Part shown: positions 25,901-33,455 of the stretch, in pieces
How positions within the stretch are numbered: the stretch's first letter is position 1
Layout: each line of letters starts with the position of its first letter
Assembly: GCF_000003815.2 (NCBI RefSeq)
Contig: NC_049996.1
Location: 12,910,314-12,947,333, forward strand
Length of the DNA: 37,020 nucleotides
Reading direction: 5' to 3'
Source of the DNA: Branchiostoma floridae
Taxonomy: Eukaryota > Chordata > Leptocardii > Amphioxiformes > Branchiostomatidae
Translations under genes and position numbers: made by a program
The notes under the pieces: model-generated
Told to the model about the DNA's origin: nothing
Database searches by the model: none
What the model saw: the letters and a program-made list of their open reading frames with translations, nothing else

Positions 25901-27154
25901 ATGTTGGTGAGGGGTTGGGCCGATCAATGTCAATAGTCATTCATTAACTAAAGACGTTATGGCCTGGCATTTGATGTAGTTTGTCCCTACCTACATAACT
26001 GTGCTCTGTTGTACATTATAATTCTACTGTTCCTTGCCTTCGTGATTTCTGTTCCTTACATTTCGTCCAACAAGTTGTGGGAAAATAACACTAAAATTTC
26101 TCATGAAACAAGATACACGTCGAAAAAACACACAAGCACCATCAGAGTTTGGAACACAATGCTGAAGAGATTTTATTGCAGCACAAAATGACTCACATTC
26201 CTGTACTATTATTCGTTCCAACTTTAAATGCTACGGTGACATTTGCGGCTCCAGAATACACAGTCTCCACACATACTATCGCTGTTTTGTTTCAATTACT
26301 GTTTGCCTTTTCTTTCTTTTACCCTCTCTGACATGATGTTTGGACTGCACATATGAGTGAGAAATATGATATTGTAACGGAATTAACAGACTTCAACATC
26401 TATTATGTATCGATAATACAAAGCGAACTGGAACAATTTCCCATTGTTACATAGCCGGTGTCAAATACCTGTTAAATTGCTATTGGCTTTGTATCTTTAT
26501 AGGAGAAGTACACAAATATATCCATGCAAAGAAGGGCCGAATGGTGCACTTGTTATGATTTCATAAACGGTTCAATTTTCGTGCAAGAACAACATGTTTA
26601 GTTGAAGACGGAAATGTGAACAAGTAGGTTGATAAAACCTCCCTGATGTGATATTCTATTACCGACATGTCACATTCTTTAAACTACGTGTAGTGACGTC
26701 ACTTCCTGTTGTCAGATGACGTCATCTGGCGCCCCTCTATGGCAGATGGGATCAGTTCTCTGAGAAATGGATAATTTTTTTGTTTACAAGTTTAGTTAAC
26801 AGCAATATTAGTAAGCCTCAAAGAATAGTCAAAGAAAATAAGGTCTTAAATATCATAATCAGGAACTAAACTATTTTCAATTCATGAAAACGCTACCAAT
26901 AGCCAACCAGAAGTAACGCATAGTCTACTACAATACAGGACAATCTAGTGAATTTGGTGGTAGTTTGCGACCGCAAAAACACATTGAATCAGAAAATGTA
27001 GATCCCTGGTTGATAAGTATTTAGACTCCCACTGAAACTGACACATCCTTAATGTGTAACAGATTTCTGATATGTTGTTGTCTATGGAGACGTGAAAATA
27101 GAGAACACATTGGATAAAGCCGGATACTTACCGTACTAATGACACTGACTGCAT
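13827..27154 (-). CDS. GAL3ST: Galactose-3-O-sulfotransferase family enzyme, 8 coding exons, 448 aa
   Basis: Enzymes of this family move sulfate from PAPS to the 3-OH of galactose on glycolipids or glycans in the Golgi lumen. The coding exons, in transcript order, are 27154-27132, 20312-20216, 18660-18611, 17595-17240, 16446-16217, 16001-15723, 15082-14921 and 13976-13827. They total 1347 bp, all have AG/GT borders and keep one open frame. The protein has a short basic cytoplasmic tail, one membrane anchor (about 21-39), a variable stem (40-90), the 5'-PSB loop FIKTHKTGG (96-104), an NHMRY histidine motif (H156) and the 3'-PSB ISVLREP...S (R179, S187). It also has RNFLSFDLG near 235 and the family block DESLVLLRRLMCW (276-288). 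N-glycosylation sequons are at N58, N160, N228, N304 and N335. Length fits the family. Acceptor substrate and vertebrate paralogue cannot be assigned. The family call is firm; the first and last exons are less sure. Confidence 0.87.
14921..15082 (-). CDS. Gal3ST coding exon 7
   Basis: A 54-codon exon with a clear acceptor (TTTTTTGTTCACACAG) and donor (GCAATG|GTAGGT). It encodes residues 346-399, beginning GPDFYDELHYFKEV and ending VDQKLCRGMKAM. The Cys residues at 367 and 393 are candidates for a lumenal disulfide. If the intron were retained, the frame would run 33 more codons to a stop at 14819. That tail looks unlike the family, so splicing to 13976 is preferred. Confidence 0.8.
15723..16001 (-). 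CDS. Gal3ST coding exon 6
   Basis: A 93-codon exon, phase 0 at both ends, bounded by CAATGAAAAAG and CACAG|GTGAAA. It encodes residues 253-345 with the family signature FTLVLLLEHLDESLVLL and RRLMCWEVRDVLY, and near its end YDTFNASLWRKIA, which resembles the family's conserved DHFNATFWRK-type segment. The acceptor has its pyrimidine tract (TTTTCTCTC) set back about 10 bases. Confidence 0.88.
16217..16446 (-). CDS. Gal3ST coding exon 5 (3'-PSB)
   Basis: The exon encodes residues 176-252 (its first two bases complete S176), starting after the acceptor ATGCCAAACACAG. Joined to exon 4 it gives YISVLREPSSHLKSAMNYY, the 3'-phosphate-binding element with R179 and S187 in the expected places. It also carries the sequon NVT and the block TRNFLSFDLGYP. 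The donor is GATAAG|GTATTT, in phase 0. Confidence 0.88.
16933..17215 (+). mobile_element. SINE with a 5S rRNA-derived head
   Basis: 16933-17053 is recognisably 5S rRNA: CTCGGAAGTTAAGCAA matches the box A region and CTGGATGGGAGTCC the box C region, ending GATGCTGTAGCCT, with about the normal 5S length. It is followed by a non-5S body with CGTCTTCCGGGAGGGAC and CCACGTTAA and by an ATT-rich tail. The body shares its order of motifs with 34915-35165. It lies antisense in a Gal3ST intron, ending about 25 bp from the exon 4 donor. Confidence 0.75.
17240..17595 (-). CDS. Gal3ST coding exon 4 (stem and 5'-PSB)
   Basis: The exon encodes residues 58-175 and begins after TTTTTCAG. It carries a 10-residue stem repeat (63-72 and 73-82), a Cys-rich lead-in (CSPQRKF) and the PAPS 5'-phosphosulfate loop KTHKTGG at 98-104. 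Further on are LPAAGTFFPWHYPP and the NHMRY motif, where the family has an invariant histidine. The donor TAT|GTAAGG splits codon 176 after its first base. Reading through this donor adds CKEPSSSGFIAK and a stop, so splicing here is required. The donor lies only about 25 bp from the end of an antisense 5S-derived SINE. Confidence 0.88.
17640..18060 (+). mobile_element. Partial copy of the GT-tract / CTGCAG interspersed element
   Basis: An (ACGT)n and (GT)n tract at 17663-17700 is followed by AACTCAAGAAT and GTACTGCAGCGGAAATTCCG, the same order as in the full element at 18930-20004. Confidence 0.55.
18611..18660 (-). CDS. Gal3ST coding exon 3 (stem)
   Basis: A 50-bp exon between the acceptor TTACTTTCAG and the donor GTG|GTAAGT. 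It encodes residues 41-56 (KIDTRPQEKRLFNIGE) and two bases of W57. One of the two other frames meets a stop, and the phases match both neighbours exactly. It is part of the poorly conserved lumenal stem. Confidence 0.75.
18930..20004 (+). mobile_element. Nonautonomous interspersed element with terminal hairpin
   Basis: The left end has a hairpin with 10-bp arms (ACCTCCATGA / TCATGGAGGT) and then a GTCTGT/GT tract. The body has repeated phrases (GATAACTCAAGAA, GGGCCCCCTAGC, GCAGGGGCATTTTTGTCAA, TTTGCATAATTAATGAG), and the right end has TTCATGGAGGTATGAGGTCG. The subterminal inverted motif and microsatellite recall Helentron-derived elements (HINEs), but I see no coding capacity and am not sure of the class. 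It lies within Gal3ST intron 3. Confidence 0.55.
20216..20312 (-). CDS. Gal3ST coding exon 2 (membrane anchor)
   Basis: The acceptor is CCCTTGTTCTTTACCACTTAG and the donor is GCACAG|GTGAGC. The exon encodes residues 8-40: a basic stretch (KVSSSKRA) and then the hydrophobic run PLMLLFFFAFGTINMIYFA. Positive charges before the anchor predict a type II signal-anchor with the catalytic domain in the lumen, as is known for Gal3ST enzymes. The exon is separated from exon 1 by a 6.8-kb repeat-filled intron. Confidence 0.75.
20838..21640. repeat. Tandem duplication, unit about 415 bp
   Basis: GGTCATCAAAAGACATTTAC starts units at 20839 and 21254. The copies agree over nearly 390 bp with scattered substitutions and small indels. 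Noncoding; lies in the long Gal3ST intron. Confidence 0.9.
22004..22207. mobile_element. MITE-like palindromic element (GCGGTGGTTTTAA family)
   Basis: TTCGCGGTGGTTTTAA is repeated in direct and inverted order (22050, 22120 and reverse complement near 22160-22195), ending GCATTTACAGTAG. The two halves can fold on each other. A shorter relative is at 25548-25615. Confidence 0.65.
22300..23340 (-). mobile_element. Reverse-oriented relative of the 18930-20004 element
   Basis: The minus strand carries GCTATGGTCTTGAT, TTTGCATA and CTTGGTACTGCA in the order seen at 19100-19700, with many differences. Within it, 22794-22873 is a 42-bp tandem pair starting TTTATATCTACACAC. Confidence 0.45.
23365..23475 (-). 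repeat. Dispersed GGATGTCATCCATAT family, copy 1
   Basis: Minus strand: poly-T, then GCGAGCG, then GAGGATGTCATCCATATAAT and CAAATCAACATGGCC. Further copies lie at 24130-24225, 27640-27715 and 27925-27995. Confidence 0.6.
24130..24225 (+). repeat. Dispersed GGATGTCATCCATAT family, copy 2
   Basis: T13 run, GGAAACGGCTGAAAATTGG, GCGAGCGCGGATGTCATCCA, then TCAAATCAACATGGCC. Confidence 0.6.
24433..24476 (-). pseudogene. First-exon-like module, copy 2 (stop after 7 codons)
   Basis: CAACATGGCGACACTGGTAG continues to a TGA after seven codons; the donor AAAAG|GTGAGACTA and the following intron sequence match copy 1. Three CCAAT boxes lie upstream. Confidence 0.45.
24516..24615. promoter_or_regulatory. 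CCAAT cluster C upstream of module copy 2
   Basis: CCAAT at 24516, 24551 and 24581 and a decayed CCAAC at 24611, in the same repeat phrase as cluster B, again 30 bp apart. Confidence 0.5.
25548..25615 (+). mobile_element. Fragment of the GCGGTGGTTTTAA family
   Basis: TACTGTAAATCCTGGAAATG, GCGGTAGTTTTATG and TTTTCACGGCGACCCCTTCA correspond to the inner half of the element at 22004-22207. Confidence 0.5.
26693..26728. promoter_or_regulatory. Twin CRE palindromes with an ETS-like site
   Basis: GTGACGTCAC (26693-26702) and the perfect 16-bp palindrome CAGATGACGTCATCTG (26713-26728) each contain a full TGACGTCA. The two octamers start 23 bp apart, about two helical turns, with ACTTCCTG (an ETS-type core) between them. 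They lie 0.4 kb inside the first Gal3ST intron. ATF/CREB-type bZIP binding is expected from the motif; function here is inferred. Confidence 0.5.
27132..27154 (-). CDS. Gal3ST coding exon 1 (initiator Met)
   Basis: This exon encodes MQSVSLV plus two bases of an Arg codon, and is followed by the strong donor ACG|GTAAGT. The phase fits only if joined to the acceptor at 20313, which completes CGG. A TAG sits in frame 33 bases before the ATG in genomic DNA, but TTTTGTAG ending at 27188 is itself a possible acceptor. If that acceptor is used, eleven more codons (HQQRLQTVRAK) precede the Met and the exon joins the upstream exons at 27574-28690. The ATG context (AAAAATGC) is only fair. Confidence 0.65.
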
Positions 27155-27427
27155 TTTTGCACGTACAGTTTGAAGCCTTTGTTGATGCTACAAAAGGCGG
27201 TATGGGAAAATCGTCATTAGTCCAGTCAAAAATACATTAGAGGTAAAACTTTACTTACTCGTAGGAGGAACGTTTTACGTTGACTATATACGAATAACAC
27301 AGAACAAAGGGAAATTGGCACAAATTCGCAAAATTGTCGCAATTTTCTAGCGTAATTTGGCGCAGTCCAGTGAGAAAGCGCATAACAAATGAATAAATAT
27401 ACAGTACATAAAAAACAAAGCCTACAT

Positions 27428-27574
27428 TTAAGGACACTTTGCTTGTCTAATGGAAAGAACATGTATAACATACTCCGTCTCATCAGGTGAAGAGTAGGCG
27501 CAGAGTCCGGCTCCCACAGGGGCAGCTTTCACAGTCACCTTGCCCACAGCTGCGGCAGCTGCTGTACTGAACAG
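27428..27574 (-). CDS. Candidate third exon: unknown 72-aa protein, or 36-bp N-terminal Gal3ST exon
   Basis: Starts after TACATGTGTCACAG in phase 0. Read to the end it gives LFSTAAAAAVGKVTVKAAPV..., 48 residues and a TAA at 27428, making a 72-residue product with the two exons upstream. It is Ala-rich with a mildly hydrophobic middle. It loosely recalls small Ala/Gly-rich interferon-inducible (ISG12-type) membrane proteins, but not enough to claim that. An internal donor, GGCAAG|GTGACT at 27539, would instead give 12 codons in phase with the acceptor at 27188 and lead straight into Gal3ST, adding 47 residues (495 in all). The sequence alone cannot decide between the two. Confidence 0.4.
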   Translation of the reverse strand: MFSTAAAAAVGKVTVKAAPVGAGLCAYSSPDETEYVIHVLSIRQAKCP

Positions 27575-27639
27575 CTGTGACACATGTACAAACCAAATCA
27601 GGTGCATGAAACAACGAACACTTAGACCAGGATGACTCG

Positions 27640-27715
27640 ACCATATGGATGTCATCCACGCGCGCATGAATTTTCGTCCGTTTCAAAAAAAAAAACAAAG
27701 TTGGCAACCATATTG
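27640..27715 (-). repeat. Dispersed GGATGTCATCCATAT family, copy 3
   Basis: Minus strand: T-run, GAAACGGACGAAAATTCATG, then GGATGACATCCATATGG. It lies just upstream of the acceptor of the exon at 27574. Confidence 0.6.
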
Positions 27716-27924
27716 TAAACACAAAGAAGTTGATAATTCAGCAAATATTTGCCGTAAATAAAAATAAAAAGATCGGAAAATGGATACCAATGAGAAACCG
27801 TTTCAAAACCAAAGAATAAGATGGGAAAGGGAAAACTGAAGAAAGTATTTTTTTTGTATACAAAGTGGCCTGTTCTGTCACTTCAACCTTCCTGACCACA
27901 TATATAGATTTCATAATGAAATCA

Positions 27925-27995
27925 ACATTTTTTCTCGCACGCTTACATGAGTTTAGGTGTGCCCAGAGGATGTGAATCATATAACCAAATCAGTA
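27925..27995 (+). repeat. Dispersed GGATGTCATCCATAT family, degenerate copy 4
   Basis: CCAGAGGATGTGAATCATAT followed by AACCAAATCAGTATTTCC; the shared core is recognisable but diverged. Confidence 0.35.
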
Positions 27996-28382
27996 TTTCC
28001 TAACACAGTACAAACTGAATCAGATACACAGAACAGCAAACACAATTTACTCATTCTTCAAACCACCCTAGAAGAAGTTGTCTAAGGCAAACGCTTCTTA
28101 AGCTTTTTACGACTACAGAGAGTTTTGCTTTTCCTTATAGGATTATCAAATCACTACATTCGAAAATTCATCTGATCTCTGTAGCATTTGCATGCGGTGT
28201 ATTCGATATTACAACAGATACCGACAAGAGGGTAACAACAGACTATCCATACAATATGTTAACGATTAGTTTCATTAGGATGGTAAAGTTAGATTATATG
28301 ATTGCTATTGTTGAATGCTAGTGCATTAAGATGGGATAGAATATTATAATTAATATAAAGTAGGAAATAGTACAATACTTAC

Positions 28383-28421
28383 CTCCTCAGTGTAGTCAGG
28401 ATTCGGCCCCTGTGCGTTTTG
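28383..28421 (-). CDS. Candidate 39-bp coding exon QNAQGPNPDYTEE
   Basis: This has the best-looking splice sites in the region: TTTTTCTTCCTCTAG before and GAG|GTAAGT after. It is thirteen codons, phase 0 on both sides, open in the frame set by the previous exon. The sequence is hydrophilic and acidic at its end, and I recognise no domain. Confidence 0.45.
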
Positions 28422-28657
28422 CTAGAGGAAGAAAAAGAGAATATTTATAAGTGTCCTTTAAACTACATATCCGAGGCTTCAGCAAAAAGATATATATATG
28501 TAACATAAAATAAATCTAAATAAGCAAGATTTTAATACACTGGAATGATTGTCATAGATATATTTTTTACTTATCTGCAGAACTTTCCACAAATGACTTT
28601 AGGTAATAACTGAAAAGTTTATACATAAACGTAATGCTTATAAAGTATATATCTCAC

Positions 28658-28690
28658 CTGAGTTGAGAAATGGCTGGTTGTACCACCCAT
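28658..28690 (-). CDS. Candidate first coding exon MGGTTSHFSTQ
   Basis: An ATG (AGCTATGGG) followed by eleven codons and the good donor ACTCAG|GTGAGA, phase 0. The exon probably extends upstream as 5' UTR toward a CCAAT box at 28855. Its phase matches the exons at 28421-28383 and 27574. I do not recognise the peptide. It may begin a small separate gene or a longer Gal3ST transcript. Confidence 0.45.
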
Positions 28691-28830
28691 AGCTATGTCT
28701 CGCTGTATCTGGTAGACAGGTCTCCCAAAAGTTCACCGCGTTGTCTCTGTCCGATAACGGTCGTCTCTGCCCACAGAATGATCTTCCAGCGGCGGACAAA
28801 CGGTGATATCTGGCCTGACTCACAGGTGGC

Positions 28831-28858
28831 AGATGACGTGGCAAACCCTGATTGGTCC
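28831..28858 (-). promoter_or_regulatory. CCAAT box and CRE-like site upstream of the 28690 exon
   Basis: On the minus strand, GGACCAATCAGG (CCAAT at 28855-28851) is followed 10 bases later by CCACGTCATCT, a CRE-like half-palindrome. Both lie about 150 bases before the candidate ATG, a usual distance for a TATA-less promoter. No TATA box is obvious. Confidence 0.4.
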
Positions 28859-29474
28859 ATATTTCAACATTTTCCCATTCGGTGCGTGATATGTGCGTGA
28901 CAGACGCATGTTGGAGAGGTAGGGAAGCCGAGGTTCTCTGGCGCAAACGTGGGAAACTTTGTGTCTCTCTCAAAGCCGAAAATCACTGTGAGAATATTTG
29001 TATAGATGGACGATGACCCCTGTACAGGAAGAACATGTCTAAATGTCCTGAATGTCAGAAAACAACGACACCTTTTCTTTTATTCCTTTGCACTTTTACA
29101 CAGCGAAGTGTACTTATTCTTGACAATTCTATTATACATACTTTGGTAAAAGTGATTCTTGCTGTTAAAACCCAGTACTGGCACTAAGGATAAAGAAAGA
29201 ACAGCACTGTTAGTATCTAATGCAAGCGACTACGTAGTCAATGGTTATGCAATATTTACATATGAGCAGCAATTTTTGAGTATATAAGGGAAACATTCGG
29301 AAAGTATACACAATACATACAACGTCATGTAATTGTAAACATTTTATAACACCGCCTGTTGAAACGAGACTTATCAAAAACACGTTTGAATTTAAAGCTG
29401 AACGGAAGCCTGATTCTAGGCTTGTTCAACCTCGTTTGGATTACGTCATCACTTCATAGAGTCCTACGCAAGTG

Positions 29475-29640
29475 GGCATTTCATTGGACTGCACCAAATT
29501 GCGCCGGGCATTCGCAAAGAGGCGCAAACAAACGCAAGTGGGCGTAATTTGTCTCCTGAAAGTAGGAATAAACTCGCAATTGGAAAAATGACGCAGATGG
29601 GTGCAAAATGGTGCAAAGCGGCGCAAAACAGTGAATATTC
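29475..29640 (+). repeat. GCGCAAA-rich dispersed repeat
   Basis: TTGGACTGCACCAAATTGCG and several GGCGCAAA steps. The minus strand at 27375-27290 has the same start (CTGGACTGCGCCAAATTACG), so this is a two-copy dispersed repeat, not coding sequence. Confidence 0.5.
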
Positions 29641-29749
29641 TTTCATCACTACAAATATCTTTTTGTTGTAAAGTTCTTATCATTGTACATGTATTTGTTT
29701 TTTTTTTCTTTGATTTCGTGACAACAACGAGTTTTTGATAAAGTTATTT

Positions 29750-30170
29750 TGTGTTTTGAAACAGGGAATGTGGCATTCCGGGCGCGGCCATGTTGTTTGG
29801 TTCATATGGGCGTCATACAGTTTGATGCACAAAAATGCGTCGCTCGTCAGTGTGACAGAAACCAGAAATTGACAAAGTGTCCTAAATTTTGCACAATGTC
29901 CTATCGTACTTTAGTGCTTTACAGTGAGATATCCGCTTCAGTGGCACCAGCGGTCTCTGTTAGTCTCTACCAGACTCCGGCCTGGTCGAATAGTAATATG
30001 GGACTTTGGTCAAGTTAGGAATAAAAGCCAAGTAGGAGTTAATTGACCTAGGAGTGAACAGACCGATAGCTGGATAAACTGCAAAAGACTGACTGAAATC
30101 TCATTGCAACTTATTTGTCCCTATTTGGCCAAATTCTTTTCTTTTCTATTTTCATCCAGCTGACACATCT
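29750..30170. other. Noncoding, probably repeat-derived
   Basis: An 89-codon open stretch at 29749-30018 has no protein-like composition. CTCTACCAGACTCCGGCCTG looks like part of a dispersed repeat. No gene is called. Confidence 0.35.
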
Positions 30171-30179
30171 GCTTGGAGA

Positions 30180-31461
30180 CTAGACCTCTGTGGCAGATCC
30201 GTTTGTTCTGACGTAACCGTCTTTTTTCTAGGCCCTGGAGAAGATGATGTTTAGGGAAAAGCTTAGAAGATTGTACCGATATAGTTAGAAGTTGTCATAG
30301 TCAGCGGCACTAGCATCCGCTGTTATAACATCGAGTATAAGTAGGGATTAGCACAATTTGTTCTTATATAACCGTTTTATGGGGGGGGGGGGGGGCTGGG
30401 CAAGGGTGTGTGCAAGGGACGGGGTTAAGGAGGGGCCAGTGACTCAGGGAGGAGGGGAGAGAATAATTTGAGAGTCGATTGTAATATCGGATTCTAAAGT
30501 TTCTCTATTCAGTGGCTGTAGCATCCGCTATTCTCACACCAATAAGTTGGGATTACAACAATTTGTTCTGACATGACCGTTTACTGGGGAGGAGGTAAGG
30601 GGGTTAGCTAGGCAGGGTGTTAGGAAGGGGGGGATAAATGGACAGAGAAGACTGCAATATCATATTTAAAAGTTGTCCACAAAATTCAATGGCATAAGCA
30701 AACATTTTTCGTACACACGTAAGTTGGGATTACATTATTTTTCTAACATGACCGTTTAATGGGAAGGGGGGTAGCTAGGGGGTAGCTAGGGAAGGAGGCT
30801 AGGAGGGAGAGTGAATGGACAGAAAAGAGTGTAATATCAAATATTAAAGTTGTCTTTTTAGCGGCACTGGCATCCACTGTTCTCACACCCATAAGTTTGG
30901 ATTATAACAATTTTGTTCTGACATAACCGTTTATGGAGAGGGGAGCAAGGGGGTTAGCTAGGGATGGGGTGCTAGGAGAATAAATGGACAGAGAATATCA
31001 TATTTTTAAGTTGTTCTATTTAGTAGCACTGGCATCTCTGTTCTCACACCCACAAGTAAGGATTACAACATTTTTCGGACATAACCGTAAATGCGGAGGG
31101 GGGCAAGGGGGTTAGCTAGGGATGGGGGCCAAGAAGAGGGAGAGTAAATGGGCAGAAAAGAGAAAATATTGTAATATCATATTTGAAATTTGTCTTTTTA
31201 GTGACACTCGCACCCATCAGTTGGTATTACAACAATTTGTTTTGACATAATCGTTTAATGGGGAGGGGGACAAGGGGGTTTGCTAGGGGTTAGAGTTAAC
31301 AAGGGGGGGATAAATGGACAGAAAAGATTGTAAGATCATATTTTAGTCATATTCAGTGGCACTAGCATACATTGTTCGAACACCTATCAATTGTTTCTGG
31401 GGCAGGGGGTAAGGTAGTTAGTTATGAAGGGAGGCTAGGAAGAGCAGAATAAATGGACAGA
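30180..31461 (+). repeat. G-rich minisatellite, left block
   Basis: Seven or eight diverged units of about 165-205 bp. Each contains a phrase like GACATAACCGTTTAATGGGG (near 30211, 30360, 30565, 30742, 30914, 31077, 31243), then GGGGTTAGCTAGGGA, AAATGGACAGA, TAATATCATATTT and CACTAGCATCC. A G15 run is at 30381-30395. The array resumes at 32344 after a retrotransposon insertion. Confidence 0.9.
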
Positions 31462-32343
31462 AAAGTTAAGTACTGGCTACGCCTCAAACAGTTGGACTTC
31501 TCAACACATCCCTTACAAGTAGACGCTTTACTCTGTCAGCAATCTATACCGAGTAACAGCCGTAAGAAATGCTGGTCACAACACGTAAAGGAAATTCTAG
31601 ACAATACTGGTTACTCTTTCCTATGGAACTCTACGTATTCACGGTTAGGCAACAAGCATATATGTACATTGTTAAGAAAAAGGTTGGAAGATATATATAT
31701 CCAGACATTTTCTCATAGACTATCTATAGATAATGGTAAGTTAAGATTCTTTAAGAAATTAAAGAAGGGATACTCAATGGAAACTTATTTAACGTCACTA
31801 GATAATTTCGAAGTCAGATCGGCAATGTGCAAACTTAGAATTAGCGCTCACCCCCTTGAAATTGAGAGAGGGCGGTACAAAAAGCTACCTGTGGGCGAAA
31901 GAACCTGTAACCATTGTATTGCAAAACCGGTGGAAGACGAAATACATTTTTTCTCTAACTGCCTCTCCAATGACCAGGAAAGAAAGGAGTTATTTGAAGA
32001 GGTTTGCAAAACACACAAAAATTTCGAAACGCTTACCGACGAAAACAAAACTATAAAACTGTTGACGTCACATAACCCACTCATCATAGAAAAAGTGGGG
32101 TACTTCGTCTTCCACTGCTTCCAGAAAAGAAATCAAACCCCAAATGCGTAGATTGTAGCTCTCAGCAGTCAATATCATTGTTAGAATAGTCACTTGTTTA
32201 CACTTGTCACCATTGTTATCTATACCAAATTACTTTATGTATGTTTACTATATCTTCTGTATGCTTCATGTTGCAATTAGCCCTCGGGCAAGAACTTGCA
32301 AATAAACTTCTTTATAATGTTTTAAAGCATCTGCTGTTGCCTA
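31462..32343 (+). mobile_element. 5'-truncated non-LTR retrotransposon 3' end
   Basis: The open frame 31462-32151 encodes the C-terminal end of a LINE polyprotein: VKYWLRL, the block MCKLRISAHPLEIERGRYKK and the zinc-knuckle-like TCNHC...VEDEIHFFSNC (C152, C155, H165, C170, counted from the ATG at 31453). No reverse-transcriptase or endonuclease core is present, so it is a dead-on-arrival fragment. A 3' UTR with AATAAA at 32301 follows. The flanks carry an 11-bp direct repeat, AAATGGACAGA, at 31451-31461 and 32344-32354. The apparent start ATG lies in the host repeat, so it is not a real start. The exact LINE clade is not determined. Confidence 0.75.
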
Positions 32344-32470
32344 AAATGGACAGAGAACATTGTAATATTATATTTTCAAAGTTGTCCTATTTAGTGGCAC
32401 TAGCATACATTGTTCTGACACCCATGAGTTGGAATTACAACATTTTTTTCTTACATAACCTTTTGGGTTT
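32344..32470 (+). repeat. G-rich minisatellite, right block
   Basis: AAATGGACAGAGAACATTGT, TTAGTGGCACTAGCATACA and CTTACATAACCTTTT continue the same unit in the correct order after the insertion, and the array ends here. Confidence 0.85.
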
Positions 32471-32910
32471 AACCAAATAGGAAACCATTTTTAATGATCA
32501 CGGAAAAGTTTAAAGAAACGCACGCTTTCCGCCCGAAATATTGTTATTAACGACTCCTTTAAGCGTCTAATAGTTGCGGAAAGGCTCGTGAAGGAGTGCC
32601 GAAATGTACTTATAAGTGCCAACGTAAAGGTAACATTAAAGGGATTCTTTACGTTCACGGAAAGAAGTTGTTAATTTGCTGAAAGGGTGCAGAAACGTCG
32701 CGTTTACGTTGAGTTTAAGCTTGCTTAAATACCAGATTTCGTGCTGTGTCCGCTATCGAATAAGCCGTCATTGAGCAATAGCGCACCTAGCTGTATTAAG
32801 CAAAACTGCAACAGTTTGACTGTTTGAAGTCGGTCGCCCAGTTACAACTCTTCACATATACATCAACAACTGGTTTATTTATGTATCTCATAGACGTAGA
32901 TCTCAACATT
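32471..32910. other. Noncoding, nothing recognised
   Basis: No gene, RNA or clear repeat was seen. Confidence 0.4.
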
Positions 32911-32914
32911 AGCG

Positions 32915-32915
32915 A

Positions 32916-32991
<76 letters not shown>

Positions 32992-32996
32992 TGTGT
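32915..32996 (+). repeat. (GT)n-(GA)n microsatellite
   Basis: A long GT tract with TATG and TTTG interruptions followed by a short GA tract. The Cys/Val open frames through it are artefacts. Confidence 0.95.
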
Positions 32997-33455
32997 TACA
33001 TGCTCATGTTTGTATAGGAAGAATCATTTTAGACATAACGAACATATTTAGTTCAGTAAAATGTTTAGTTGGTGCAAAGGAATTCTCTATAGTAAATTTA
33101 TTAAGAGAATACTGGTAATCAATTATACCTTCTCCTGTCACGCATACCACTACGCTGGTACCAGTCTGTTCACCTGCTCGTAACTTTAGGCATGTCCAGA
33201 TCTGTGCACGTAAAACCAACAAGCCTGATTACTTTGGTGTCGTAAACCTCAATCCCTCATCATGAGAAGCAACTAAAGGCTAATTGCATTCTTCTGTTAG
33301 TATAAATCTCGAGTCCAGCTTTGTTAGCCTTGGTCATTTCGCAACAGTTTAATCAGTTCTACCCCCTTTCCACTACGACGGCGCTCTCAGCGCGCTCTCT
33401 GTGCGACATAGAATTTGACAACGATTTTTACACTTTGTGTGTTATGCTGTCCCCT

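Noticed and set aside
28638-28973. 111-codon minus-strand open frame (MRETQSFPRL...)
   Set aside because: It covers the likely promoter and 5' UTR; the exon ending in GTGAGA is read in another frame, and the translation has no conserved features.
31453-31461. ATG at 31453 as the true start of the LINE protein
   Set aside because: The ATG lies in the host minisatellite and its target duplication; the element is truncated and the start is accidental.
32824-33118. Cys/Val-rich open frames
   Set aside because: They come from the (GT)n microsatellite.
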